Positions 1 to 10,829 of a DNA stretch of 64,000 nucleotides are shown one piece after another (positions within the stretch are counted from its first letter, which is position 1; every line of letters begins with the position of its first letter). Source of the stretch: Siphonodentalium dalli. Taxonomy: Eukaryota > Mollusca > Scaphopoda > Gadilida > Siphonodentaliidae. Both the position numbers and the translations under genes were made by a program. The stretch spans positions 224,080,578 to 224,144,577 of the forward strand of contig CP136062.1 of assembly GCA_032622095.1 (NCBI GenBank), read 5' to 3'. The notes below the pieces were generated by a model, which saw only the letters and a list, made by a program, of their open reading frames with translations, was not told the origin of the DNA and did not search any database.

Positions 1-780
1 ACGAAATAACCAACAGGAGTTACAGGACCCATCCTTTGGAAAGCATAGGTCAGATGTCATAACGTAGTATTACTTATACTTTATAACTGTAACATTCTTC
101 AGGCATAGAAGAATGTACGCTTACACTGAGTGTTAACAAGACTGACGATGTGCACTCCTCGGACACTAATTATGAACTGACAAAAGGCGGCAAATAAGCT
201 TACCTGTGATTGGCTAAGACAACTTAGTCTCCCGACAGTTAGATCTCAGATTGGGCGATGAACTAGACAGAGGAAGACTTAAGCGGGTAAGAGATTGGGC
301 GTAGATGGAAATAGGAAATAGCAAAATACAGATCAACAATGAGACTAGAAAACGGGGAATGTGCAGAACGGAATAGCGCGAAATGGAATGAACCAAGTAC
401 GCGGAATGAAATGATTACAATGCGGCTATAAAATGTATATTAGTGAGTTAGGTTTAATAACTTAGTTAGTATACATGTGTAGCATGTAATAAAGGCATAT
501 ACTGATTTGGTATATAAAATAGCACGGTCACAGTAGGTGTTTTGAAGGTATTCATGGACTAGCTGGAGTCTCAATGAATTTTCAAATATATACGTGTCCC
601 GACCTTTCGTACCGTTGATATGGCGAATAGACTTCACACACGAATGAAGCATATTTACATGGAAAGCATTTATATTGTCACGTGTCCCACGACCACTGCC
701 AATAGCCTTTCCGACAAGAGTCCATCCGCATGGCTCTTCATACTTCTATTGCCCATATCAATTTGATTATCTGGCACATA
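1..780. other. No gene recognised; non-coding flank
   Basis: Only short open frames without domain character occur on either strand. No splice-bounded exon, RNA gene or clear repeat was recognised. It could be intron of the lectin/EGF gene, whose missing upstream exons should lie to the left, or intergenic sequence. Confidence 0.4.
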
Positions 781-2640
781 GACAATAAAACAGGCAAGAC
801 GTTTGCGCTGTCCAGCTAAGCTTTCGAGGAAGCTCATTGACCAGCATTACCGACCTTTCCTAAGACGCAGGCAGGGGACCACCCCGTACGAGTGGATCCC
901 ATCCCCATGGCACCAGATGCCCGATCGTAAGGGCCTGAAACCATGCTGCCAACTCTGCGCATTTCGGTCTATGCTGGGTTTGTCCTCTCTTCCTTAAACA
1001 TGCCTTAAGCAGGACCACTTAGGTCGGGGGAGTTCCTCTCTATCTTGGCTCTTCAAATTAAAATAAAACAACGTTATAAAAGGGATGTGTATCCTTTACT
1101 AGGAGGATGATAATTTCATTCGTTTCCTTCCTAGGGGAGCCATTTTTAGAGCGGGTCTTCCCCTAGTTTGCTGCATGCTTCACACTAACCGACCTATCAC
1201 ACATCTAGGTCGTTCTGCTGCATGTTTGGGGGGGCAGAGGCTCAGACCTGAATATTCCGTATGGTGACCGTGAAAATTTACCTGTGTTTATCATCTGACT
1301 ACATTGTACATCATTTGAACTGATTTCGGTTGTAGAAGGCGCACCTTCATTTCTTAGAATCGGATCTCGGTGGGTATTCCGATGGGAACGTGGACTGCTC
1401 TCAGGTGCCTAGTGGTCGTGATGGCCTAATAATAGTAATGTGTGTGGATTTAGGCTGAACATAATACTTGTGATTGCACATTTTGCTGTCTATCTCCATT
1501 CCAAAGGATGGTGATCGTTGGGAAATTTCTCCAAAATTAATAATCGTACCGACATTATTATTTGGCACCTGAGAGTAGCGGTTTTCTTTGCCCATGAGGT
1601 AAAGCGCCGCGTCCCCCTGGCCACGCTCGTCTTAACGACAAAATGCGGCCTTGCCTGCCACTCCTCCGTGAAGGGATCGGAGAAAAATGACCTCTCCTCA
1701 CCCTCCAGCTTGGCCAGGATATTAGCTTGGGCATGACCACCTGCAGCATGCGATGGTGGGGGCTCCCTCTGATCTGATGGCTTGATTCGCTTATATTTGT
1801 CTAACCCATTTGGGCTAATGGGCTCTCCATTTTATCCCTGTGCCACAGATTGGGCATCAGGTTATCTGCCATTTGCATTGGCGAACAGCAGTTAGTTAAC
1901 TCTTAATGTTGGTTGTCTTGCCATCTTCGGAGTGGGCCTCCTCCAGTGCAGGTCGTTATGTCGCTAAGGCGGAGAGGGAGTTAGTCTCCTCGCATCTCAA
2001 ATCGGCTGGACTCTTAGAACTGACGGATGAAGAAAAGAGAATTGCTCGGTTCGCTCGCAATTCTGAATTGAATGGCACCACCTGGGATGTTGCTTCCAAA
2101 AACAAGGGGGGGAGGTACATGTTTGAGCAATATAGCACTCTAATTATATGAGTTATTTCACGTAACTAATCATAACAGATTCATTAAAGAGTTCATATTT
2201 AGGTACAATCTGTTTTAGAAGAGTGCATTCCCTCAAAAATTTGGCTATTAACTTTATTGCTCATGGCTTCTCCTGGGCTTGCATTCTAATCCATATAGTT
2301 CAGTGTGAAAGGCTTCCTTTGGCGGAAATATGATATTTAAAAATATATAATATATATTTCCTTAAAGAAAGCCTGAACACTGAACTATCATGGGCCCTCC
2401 CATGGCGGTGCCATTCCCAACCCCGCAACTCGCCAATCTTCTGATTGAGTTGAAAATAAACTGCCGAATTCAATCTGTAAAGTGAGTTATATTGGGACTG
2501 CGCATGCGTGACTGATTCCGAGCAAGCCAATGGTAGGCGACCAAAAAGTTAACCCCTTTCCACTATGGTTTACAAACGCAGGACATATATCCATATAGTT
2601 CAGTGTTCAGGCTTTCTTTAAGGAAATATATATTATATTT
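780..2640. repeat. Unclassified dispersed repeat, copy 1
   Basis: Several blocks of this stretch recur in the same order at about 10830-13145: the part around 786-1010, the GGGGGCAGAGGCTCAGA part near 1231, the part from 1736 (CATGACCACC) to 2151, and the terminal hairpin part at 2296-2650. The middle (about 1340-1735) diverges from the other copy. A short frame at 1906-2151 (81 codons) is present here but disrupted in copy 2, so it is not a conserved protein. I do not recognise a transposase, reverse transcriptase or recombinase. It behaves as an interspersed repeat of at least 1.9 kb of unknown class. Confidence 0.65.
2296..2388. repeat. Imperfect hairpin repeat at the end of the dispersed element
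   Basis: The sequence opens with ATAGTTCAGTGT and closes with the inverse ACACTGAACTAT around an AT-rich centre. A further half-copy lies at 2594-2655. The same pair recurs at about 12763-12856 and 13086-13145, so it travels with the larger repeat and may be its terminal module or a MITE captured before the larger unit was copied. Confidence 0.6.
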
Positions 2641-2654
2641 TTAAAAATATCATG

Positions 2655-2850
2655 TTGTGATAAAAGAGGGCGACTTTACAATGTTATGTTATGATAAAAG
2701 AGGGGGACTTTACAATCTTATGTTATGATAAAAGAGGGGGACTTTACGATGTTATGTTATGATAAAAGAGGGCGACTTTACAATGTTATGTTATAATAAA
2801 GAAGGGCGACTTTAAAATGTTATGTTATGATAAAAAAGGGCGACCAAGTG
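2655..2850. repeat. 34-bp tandem repeat, about six copies
   Basis: The word GATAAAAGAGGGCGAC returns at 2659, 2693, 2727 and 2761, then in degraded form at 2795 and 2829, an exact 34-bp step. Units differ by single substitutions. No coding content. Confidence 0.9.
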
Positions 2851-2984
2851 GTATGAGTGTGTGTAGGGTGTATATCCATCCTATTTCCCACGACTAGCGG
2901 GGTAGCATATTATCATCGCTTTCCTTTTTATACCCCATTTAAAAAGAAAAACGGGACTTATTATGTTATAATATATGTTATAAT

Positions 2985-3123
2985 TATTTACCTTGACCTT
3001 GGAAGCCAGTGCATTCTCTTATGTATGCGAGGCTCCCTATTGGAGACTGACATTTTTAAGAAAATGCACTGATACAGGATCTTTAATGCTGCACCAGTGC
3101 AGCTCCCGCCATGAAAGGGTTAA
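2985..3123. mobile_element. Right-hand remnant of a TTAA-type MITE
   Basis: The end reads GCAGCTCCCGCCATGAAAGGGTTAA, matching the right termini of the elements at 31862-32113 and 18500-18714. A degraded hairpin arm of the CCAGTGCATTCTCTTA type precedes it. The left end is not identifiable. Confidence 0.55.
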
Positions 3124-3234
3124 AACATGCACAAATACAATAGAGGAAAGGATAAGAAGGATAAGAAGCCATTTATTTGATGGGGATTAATATTTTTTTT
3201 ATATTCTATTTTTTATTATGCGCCCTTTTGAAAT

Positions 3235-3835
3235 CAGTCTGTCTGTCCATCCATCTAGCCATCCATCTGTCTGTCTCCGCCCGTCCCTCCGTCCGTCCGT
3301 TAACATTTTTGGTTTCCGTTCGATAACTCCAGTTTGGTTTTTTTTTATCTGAACCATAGTTGGTATGTGTATTTCCCACCTAAAAATACAGTCCAAATTC
3401 GAATATGGGTTTAGTCGAATTATTTTTACATGAGTTATGCCCTTTTTCGACTTAGAATTTGACCGTCGTAACATTTTTGGTTTCCGACCGATAACTCCAG
3501 TTCGAATTATTTGATCTGAACCAAACTTGATATGTGTATTTCCCAGATAGAGATACAGGCCAAGTTCGAATATGGGTTCCGTCCAATTAATTTTACATTA
3601 GTTACAGCCCTTTTTTTACTTAAAATTTGACGATTTCATGAAATTTGGTTTTCCGACTGATAACTCCAGTTTGGATTATTTTATCTGAACTAAAGCTGGT
3701 ATGTCTGTTTCCAAGCTAAAACTACAGACCAAGTTTGAATATATAGGTTCTGTCAATTATTTTCACATGAATTACGCACATTTTTTTACTTAGAATTTTG
3801 GCATTGAAATTAGGGGTATATCAGATATTCTTTGT
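3235..3835. repeat. GTCC-rich leader plus three diverged ~167-bp tandem units
   Basis: A run of GTCTGTCC/GTCCGTCC words (3238-3300) is followed by three diverged units, each beginning ACATTTTTGGTTTCCG or similar and containing GATAACTCCAGTT and GGTATGTGTATTTCC, starting near 3302, 3470 and 3637. Similar GTCC-rich leaders occur near 28340, 35550 and 55085, so this is a dispersed family. Confidence 0.7.
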
Positions 3836-5230
3836 AAGCTAAAATTATTATTTTATTTTGCGGTAGTACAATTCGAAATAGCTAAAGAGCGTATTTTGCC
3901 ACACCGTAGTGATGCTCTTGTTGAAGAAGGAAAAAGGTGAAGTGTTAAGTATCCTTTCACACTTCCATTTCACTATCCAAGATAGAGATGGGATTCCCCA
4001 GGGACCAGTCTAGAAGTTTCAAATTGGGAGAAGTCACTTCTCCCTGTTTGGTTATTAGGGAGATGTGGACTGTCATCAGGGAGATGTAACAATAGCTGAT
4101 GTTCAATTTACACCCTTCTATGATCCAATAAGTATTATGAAACATAAGATTTTATGAAATGAGTTTAATAAATTTGATTAACAACGAGTCGTAGACGAGT
4201 TGAAGATCTTGTATATCACATGAAACAAACTAGTGCTTTATGCCTTTTTAACAAATCAAAATCTTTTTTTTAAAAGCTGAAAAATGCATGTAAAATGCAT
4301 ACATGCACGGCATTGGCTGAGACGCTTCACGCCCGTAAATGACAGTATTGCGTGATCTGCCTTGCGACGAAACATCTAGTCCCCCAATTTGCCTCTTTGT
4401 TTTTAGTTGCCTATTTTCATCAGTGCAACCAAGTTGGACAATAATTGAACTTTAATGAACAAAGTAATCATTTTGCAATGTCTGGTATTGGTGTTAAGCG
4501 TGGCTTTTCTAAATAGTATTAATTCGTGCAGTAATTTACTTGGCGCGATGCCGAGTATCCCGCGAAGCACAGGGCGATTACTCACTAGTGAGAGATAAGA
4601 AAATATCTAATGGATTTTTCAATGATATTATAGGGGGTTTCATGTGATATATAATTGTTAAAGACACATGGTGGACTAATTTAATTGAATACAAACAATC
4701 AGTTAGTATCCCAACACTATCCCCACTGGAAGAATATAGCAAAGAACTAAGATTGTAGTAAATTCCAACCACATCGTACCATTTCAGAGAACACAACAAT
4801 TGAACTAAACACAAATGTAAATATTTACTACTTTATATATGGGACTCATAATTGGGCATAAACATTACGACAATGATTGCACCCATAATTGTTGCTGACT
4901 ATAATTCGTTTATAACAATGACGTGGTTTTCTGAATATTTGGTTATCACATTTATGAAAATAACTTATTTTGGACATGATTCTTTGTTATTCCATCTGGA
5001 ACACCTCAGTGGAGTGTTTCTCATCACAGACAGAACTCCCAGTAAACGAACAGAACTCACCCACCATGTCACGTGTTCCTCCTGTGAACTAAAACACAGC
5101 ATCTATATATAGAATTCTAATCCACTAATCCCCTGAAGCATCACATATTTGCGGGGGGTTAATTATCGATAAACTGTCGCAAAGTATAGTTTTCTATGTC
5201 TGCACATTTCATAGATAATTACAAGGCCCC
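3836..5230. other. Non-coding stretch, nothing recognised
   Basis: AT-rich DNA with short open frames only. No domain motif, splice-bounded lectin or EGF exon, or strong repeat was seen in this 1.4-kb stretch. Confidence 0.45.
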
Positions 5231-5342
5231 GCCGTCGCCCATTAACCCTTTATAGAGCCCCACATAGACTGGAGCAGACGACACTCTGCAGTGCATGCTT
5301 CCATCTGTGTGAGGCTCCCAGTGGGATGAATCTCTTAATTAA

Positions 5343-5734
5343 CTCTTTACCCAACAGAAGGGCCCTGTGCCAATGCATTCTCTTATATATGCGAGTCGAC
5401 CATAGGTCGCCTCGCATATATAAGAGAATGCATTGGCTTAACACATTAAAAATTATAAAATTGTTAAAGAATGTAAGAAAAAATGGTTAAAAGTGTTAAA
5501 AAAAGATTTTGTTTAGGCCAATGCATTCTCTTATATATGCGAGGCGACCTATGGTCGACTCGCATATATAAGAGAATGCATTGGCACAGGGCATAACTGT
5601 AACTATCACAATGTGGTCAATGAGCCGGTTCCAATGATATCCATATTTGTATGGTTTTATTGAGACAGACCCAAGATAATTTAGGCTGTTGCAGCTTTAT
5701 TTGGCCGTTTTTGGTCGGTTTGTTGGGTAAAGGG
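5343..5734 (+). mobile_element. piggyBac-like MITE, CCCAACA-terminus family, with two hairpins
   Basis: The element is bounded by TTAA at 5339-5342 and 5735-5738 and by inverted termini CTCTTTACCCAACA and TGTTGGGTAAAGGG. It contains two 69-bp hairpins (5369-5437 and 5517-5585) separated by an AT-rich spacer. TTAA target duplication and CCCTTT-type ends are characteristic of piggyBac-superfamily elements. There is no transposase, so it is non-autonomous. Related copies lie at 18894-19269, 54549-54917 and (inverted) 55706-56088. Confidence 0.85.
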
Positions 5735-5738
5735 TTAA

Positions 5739-7179
5739 CTAAATTTGCCACAGTATATTCGCCCTGTACCTTTCCGAAATCACAAAAGACCACACCGTTA
5801 TCCCCTAATTATCATACTTTACATGTTTGTAGACGTTACCTGTATTACCTGAATACAAAAGGCAAATTGGAATTGGGCATGTTTCTTTTACCATACATTA
5901 CTCAACCCGACCCCGTTGTACTAAGAAATGTCCCGAGTTTTGGTGGTAAAGCGGGCCACATGCATGTGGTATTGTTTGGTTTAGTTGAGGTTTCAAAGTG
6001 AGTGAAGATACTTATACTTTCGGATTGTTATACCTGACGATATATTGGCACGGAATCCAACATTGTTAGTTAGAAACTCCTGAGATTACATGGAAAAGTT
6101 TTGGTGGGAAAACTGACCACATGTTATCGTTGACATGGCGTGAAGCTTAACACAATATCGTTGGATGTTTATACCTGATATTAAACTTGTGCATTGTGAT
6201 TTTATAGAGAAATAATAGCTATTATCAACTCTATCGTACATTCGTGTTGCGGCAACTTTTTATCATCTGTCTGTCAAACTATAGGTTAACATCAGATTTT
6301 TTTTCTTCTTCTCGGACATCCATGCTACCTTAATTATCGACCCACTGGACAGTACTAGCTGTTGTCAAATGAAACTGCTATGAGCGCGAGGAGAAGCTGA
6401 TTATATTGATCTTTCCCAAAGACTCAGTCTAATTGTCTTTCCTGGATGTCGGAATGTCAGAGACAACATCACATCTATGGTATTGAACCACCAAAGCGTG
6501 ACTTTGTAACTTTAAATTCCTGGAAACCTTGAATCTTGTGATTCTTTCTTTGAGTACACTTGATTGCGATTGTGTAACTCCTATTTGTATTTGAGTAATG
6601 AAGATTGTGACATAATTTATATTTAAAAAAGGGCACTGATTATTAAGGATCTGAAATTGGCTGAATATATCAGATTTTTTTCCGCTTGTACCGCGTTTGT
6701 TTATAGCATTAGGGAAATACAAAAAAATAAAATATTTTCTCACATGAGATGAATTTAAGAGGCAGGTGCCTATGATAACAAGCAATTTTTGTTGAATGGC
6801 CTAAAAATAAAATGAAAAGAATTAAATTTATAAATAAAAAATTTATTTAAAGTTTTTTTTTAAGTCAAAGGATCAAGTTTAAATGATCAAAATGTTCGTG
6901 AAGCACACACAAGGGCTGCCTCAATTTCTAAGATATCAATGTGATATTTAATAAAGTAATAAAGTATATCCCAGAAAATAAGACACAAGATGTGGAAACT
7001 TCAAATAGGAAAAAAAAATACGTTAAAATCGCTTCAGCATAAAAATGTGCACTGGAACAAATGCGGAACATTCTTCTCTCCACATTCTTATTACTTTTTT
7101 GTTCGACTTATAGTTAGTGCTTTTTTATTTTGTATTTTGGGCACACCCTTTACTCTATTTTACTCCACTTTAATTTTTA
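5739..7179. other. Non-coding stretch with one internal near-repeat
   Basis: The phrase AGTTTTGGTGG occurs at about 5937 and again at about 6096 within partly similar sequence, suggesting an old local duplication. The frame at 5651-6001 starts inside the adjacent MITE and has no recognisable domain, so I do not call it a gene. Confidence 0.4.
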
Positions 7180-7410
7180 CAGGTACACAATCCGATTCGA
7201 TGGTCCCTGTAACATCAGATTCCAACAATAACAACAACATATCTTCAAAAGACTCTTTAATTATCAGAATCGATTAATTACCAAAAAATAATGCTAACCA
7301 CTGTCAACTCTAGTACAGAATTTTCCAAATTGTGTTATGTATTAAACATTTTGTTTAATTCAATTTGGTATATAGAGTATGTCTGTCAGCTCGTTGAATA
7401 TTTGCTAGGC
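7180..7410 (+). repeat. Dispersed repeat, inverted partner at 35860-36230
   Basis: The segment containing CGATGGTCCCTGTAACATCA and ending TATCAGAATCGATTAATT is matched on the minus strand at about 35970-36090. Translations share the words SMVP and IRID, which is how the match was noticed. Function unknown; probably an old interspersed element. Confidence 0.55.
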
Positions 7411-7664
7411 CGCCAAATATTCCAGGTAGTGAAAAATAACAGATTTAAAAATTTGATATCTGATAACTCTGAGCCTTGATGAGTGTGTTTCTCGACCCGA
7501 ATCAAATATTTTTTACCCCCGAAGCTAAAGAAATAGTAATTTAGGAGCGTTAATTCAGATTATTTATCTTTGAAGATCTCAGGCTATTGGTATTAAAAAA
7601 AGTGCAAAAATCATTTTTATTATTATTGCATAAATCTCTATATAATTCCATCTTCTCCACACAG

Positions 7665-7855
7665 ATCATCAAATTTGACGTTATGGACTGGATTAAAATA
7701 CGTATCTGCCTGGAAAGATCCTGATGATGTTCCTGCAGTATGGGATGGAAACTTGCCTGTAAATTCAGCTGGAAAGTGTGGACAATTAGAAGCACCAGGA
7801 AGAGTACTGAGTACCGAGGACTGTAAAGTGAAGTTAGCTCCTCTGTGTATGCTCA
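7665..7855 (+). CDS. C-type lectin domain, C-terminal half exon (CTLD0-B)
   Basis: Internal coding exon between acceptor CTCCACACAG and donor CA|GTAAGT. It enters in phase 2, leaves in phase 1, and gives about 63 codons: SSNLTLWTGLKYVSAW near the start, then VWDGNLPVNS, and cysteines in GKC, EDC and the terminal PLC. WTG stands where CTLDs have WIG, and the three cysteines fit the conserved C-terminal positions. Neither an EPN/QPD-like nor a WND calcium-site motif is present, so classical sugar binding is doubtful. Its N-terminal half exon was not found upstream in the window. It splices in frame to the EGF exon at 9684. The real exon begins before the TTG at 7675 that opens the longest visible frame. 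Confidence 0.85.
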
Positions 7856-8189
7856 GTAAGTTGTTTTATGGTACCCAACTCAGAAAACTGGCCAGTTACT
7901 TGTAATTTCAGCGGAGTTAACGTCCTTAATTAGTTAATTCATGTCAGACTTTTTTTTTATTATTATTATATATACATTTAAAATGCATTCCACAATAAAT
8001 TTGTTTCAATACGCGTCCATTGAGTGGTTAAAAAATCTAAATATTTAAAAAGACACATATGAGAAACAAAGATAAAATGAGATAGCTTGATAACAGAAAT
8101 GTTCAAATTCTCATAAGATATAAAATACGACTTGAGATAAAATTAACCTTATAAATAAGATCGATATTGTTCTAAAGAAACTAGGTTAA

Positions 8190-8419
8190 CCCTTTGAGTG
8201 CCAGGTCGATTTTTGTGTCAACCCATATACCCTGTGCCAATGCATTCTCTTATATATGCGAGTCGACCATAGGTCGCCTCGCATATATAAGAGAATGCAT
8301 TGGCCTAACAATTGTTTTTTTGTTTTTGTTTTTGTTTTTACAATTTTTTACAATTTTAATCATTTATTCTTATTTTGTAGGTTTAGGGCCGATGAGATCG
8401 GCCCCTGGCACTCAAAGGG
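8190..8419. mobile_element. piggyBac-like MITE, CCCTTTGAGTGCC family, one hairpin
   Basis: Perfect inverted termini CCCTTTGAGTGCCAGG and CCTGGCACTCAAAGGG lie immediately inside TTAA at 8186-8189 and 8420-8423. The centre carries one copy of the 69-bp hairpin at 8236-8304. The 230-bp size and lack of coding show a non-autonomous element. Its termini differ from those of the element at 5343 although the hairpin is the same. Confidence 0.9.
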
Positions 8420-8471
8420 TTAAAAGTATTGGTGTATTATAAACTGAAACATATTTTAAATAGGTGACTTA

Positions 8472-8840
8472 TCACTGCCATCTTAAAGTCACAATGTCAC
8501 TCAACTTGCGCACATCATCTGTTAGAGAATTCCAAATGTCAATACTTGTTTTTTGAAAACATTTGTGTCTATAATTCACATTTGTGCGATTGATTTGCTT
8601 CACATCAAGTCCTCGCCAGAAAAACGGGTAGGCATGCCTGTGGTTCTTACATAGCTTTGGAACATATTGCCAATATAACTCGGTACAATACCATTTAAAG
8701 ATTTGAACAAACAGCACACATTTGAAAGTCCTTCTGTATATGAATGTCATCATGTGTAGGTCATTTAAAACTGCCGATATATGAGAGTAGAGCGGAATGT
8801 TTTTGATGAGGCGCACACAATTATGTAACAGCAAGTTGAG
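8472..8840 (-). pseudogene. Non-LTR retrotransposon reverse-transcriptase C-terminal fragment
   Basis: The minus-strand translation ends with SIDIWNSLTDDVRKLSD, the signature seen near the C terminus of CR1/L2/jockey-like polymerases (family pattern: trp-asn-ser-leu-pro, then ile-arg). The upstream residues are only weakly similar and lack the catalytic core. This is a short, 5'-truncated LINE relic, not a host gene. Confidence 0.65.
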
Positions 8841-9138
8841 TTTCGTTACATTGTTTATGATATATTACTCAGAAGGGAATTTAGATTGTCAATGCGAGAA
8901 ACAACTAGTGTCAGTACAGCATGCTTCATGGCTCGATCACTGAGGTATGAGCGGACTCACCGAAGACATCTAAGATGACACCGATTTATCCATGGACATT
9001 GTTTCATCTAAATAACCACCAAGGTTACAAAGTGAGACACATGCATTTATTGTTGTGTCTCCCAAACTCAGCGAAAATTTGTCATCACATTGTACTTTGC
9101 GTAGCTCTTCAAAGAATATTTAGATTCTATGAAAATAA

Positions 9139-9590
9139 TTCAGGTGATATTCATTTGGGAATACTAATTTAGTATAAACTGAACTCTATCTCCAGTTAAA
9201 ATCATGTTGGTTCTGATAATTCAGGTGATATTCATTTGGGAATACTAATTTAGTGTACACTGAACTCTATCTCCAGTTAAAATCATGTTGGTTCTGATAA
9301 TTCAGGTGATATTCATTTGGGAATACTAATTTAGTGTACACTGAACTCTATCTCCAGTTAAAATCATGTTGGTTCTGATAATTCAGGTGATATTCATTTG
9401 GGAATACTAATTTAGTGTAAACTGAACTCTATCTCCAGTTAAAGACATGTTGGTTCTGATAATTCAGGTGATATTCATTTGGGAATACTAATTTAGTGTA
9501 AACTGAACTCTATCTCCAGTTAAAAGCATGTTGGTTCTGATAATTCAGGTGATATTCATTTGAGAATACTAATTTAGTGTATCGTGATAT
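9139..9590. repeat. 81-bp tandem repeat, six copies
   Basis: TTCAGGTGATATTCATTT recurs every 81 bp (about 9139, 9220, 9302 and so on). Units are nearly identical, differing at a few positions such as GTACACTG versus GTAAACTG. It lies in the intron just upstream of the first EGF exon. Confidence 0.9.
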
Positions 9591-9683
9591 GTGTCATTTT
9601 GTTGATCATGTATCTTGATTCATATCTTATTGCGACCGAATCATTACAGTTCTAATAAATACATGCTTTCTTCCACTCAACAG

Positions 9684-9797
9684 GCGTACTACCCTGTGAT
9701 GATAATCCATGCTTGAACGGTGGTCGTTGCATAGACACATTTATGAACTACACATGCGACTGTATCTTTGATTGGGGTGGCCGGCACTGTGATACAA
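9684..9797 (+). CDS. EGF-like domain exon (EGF1)
   Basis: Exon between acceptor ACTCAACAG and donor ACAA|GTAAGT, 114 nt, phase 1 at both ends. It encodes one six-cysteine EGF module: [33 protein letters not shown]. The stretch C-x-D-x4-Y-x-C-x-C fits the aspartate/asparagine hydroxylation consensus found in many calcium-binding EGF domains; calcium binding itself is inferred. The symmetric phase makes it freely insertable, the classical signature of exon shuffling. It sits between the CTLD0 B half and CTLD1. Six damaged copies of its 3' end follow it directly. Confidence 0.92.
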
Positions 9798-10684
9798 GTA
9801 AGTATTTGTGTTTTATGTATAAAGGATTTTTAACATATAATGTGACTATTGGAGGTACCATTATTATATGAACATTTATGAACTTCACATGCGACTATCT
9901 ACGATTGGGGTGGCCGGCACTGTGATACAAGTAAGTATTTGTGTTTTATGTATAAAGGATTTTTAACATATAATGTGACTATTGGAGGTACCATTATTAT
10001 ATGAACATTTATGAACTTCACATGCGACTATCTACGATTGGGGTGGCCGGCACTGTGATACAAGTAAGTATTTGTGTTTTATGTATAAAGGATTTTTAAC
10101 ATATAATGTGACTATTGGAGGTACTATTATTATATGAACATTTATGAACTTCACATGCGACTATCTACGATTGGGGTCGGCAGCATTGTGAGACAAATAA
10201 GTATTTGTGTTTTATGTATAAAGGATTTTTAACATATAATGTGACTATTGGAGGTACCGTTGTTATATGAACATTTATGAACTACACATGCGACTATCTA
10301 CGATTGGGGTGGGCAGCATTGTGAGACAAGTAAGAATTTGTGTTTTATGTATAAAGGATTTTTAACATATAATGTGACTATTGGAGGTACCATTATTATA
10401 TGAACATTTATGAACTTCACATGCGACTATCTACGATTGGGGTGGCCGGCACTGTGATACAAGTAAGTATTTGTGTTTTATGTATAAAGGATTTTTAACA
10501 TATAATGTGACTATTGGAGGTACCATTATTATATGAACATTTATGAACTTCACATGCGACTATCTACGATTGGGGTGGCCGGCACTGTGATACAAGTAAG
10601 TATTTGTGTTTTATGTATAAAGGATTTTTAACATATAATGTGACTATTGGAGGTACCGTTGTTATATGAACATTTATGAACTAC
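9798..10684. repeat. ~134-bp tandem array made from the 3' edge of the EGF1 exon
   Basis: Each unit contains the last ~65 nt of the EGF exon, its donor ACAAGTAAG, and ~70 nt of adjoining intron (ending ATTGGAGGTACC). Six full copies and one truncated copy follow the functional exon. All copies share a 2-nt loss relative to the exon (GACTATCTACGATT versus GACTGTATCTTTGATT), which shifts the frame. They have no acceptor, so they can act only as decoy donors. The copy near 10195 has ATAAG in place of GTAAG and has lost its donor. Confidence 0.9.
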
Positions 10685-10685
10685 A

Positions 10686-10815
10686 GTAATGCCCTAAGTA
10701 ATCGACTCCATAACCACAGCATAATTATGGGTAACTTTTCAGGATTTAGTCGGAAATATGGCTTGTTGCCATTCATCGGAAAGCTCTCGGGGAGAGCTTT
10801 CCGATGAATGGCAAC
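10686..10815. mobile_element. Truncated TA-flanked foldback MITE (CAGTAATGCCC family)
   Basis: The left arm, starting CAGTAATGCCCTAAGTAATC, is complete to its centre near CTCTCGGGGAGAG. The right arm stops after about 25 nt, where it meets the dispersed repeat copy 2. Full relatives lie at 19737, 29408 and 38520. Confidence 0.75.
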
Positions 10816-10829
10816 AATAGACAATAACA

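Noticed and set aside
5651-6001. 116-codon frame ending before GTGAGT, as a possible missing CTLD0-A exon
   Set aside because: It starts inside a MITE, lacks the cysteines and the GGxLA helix of a CTLD, and the phase before GTGAGT does not fit.
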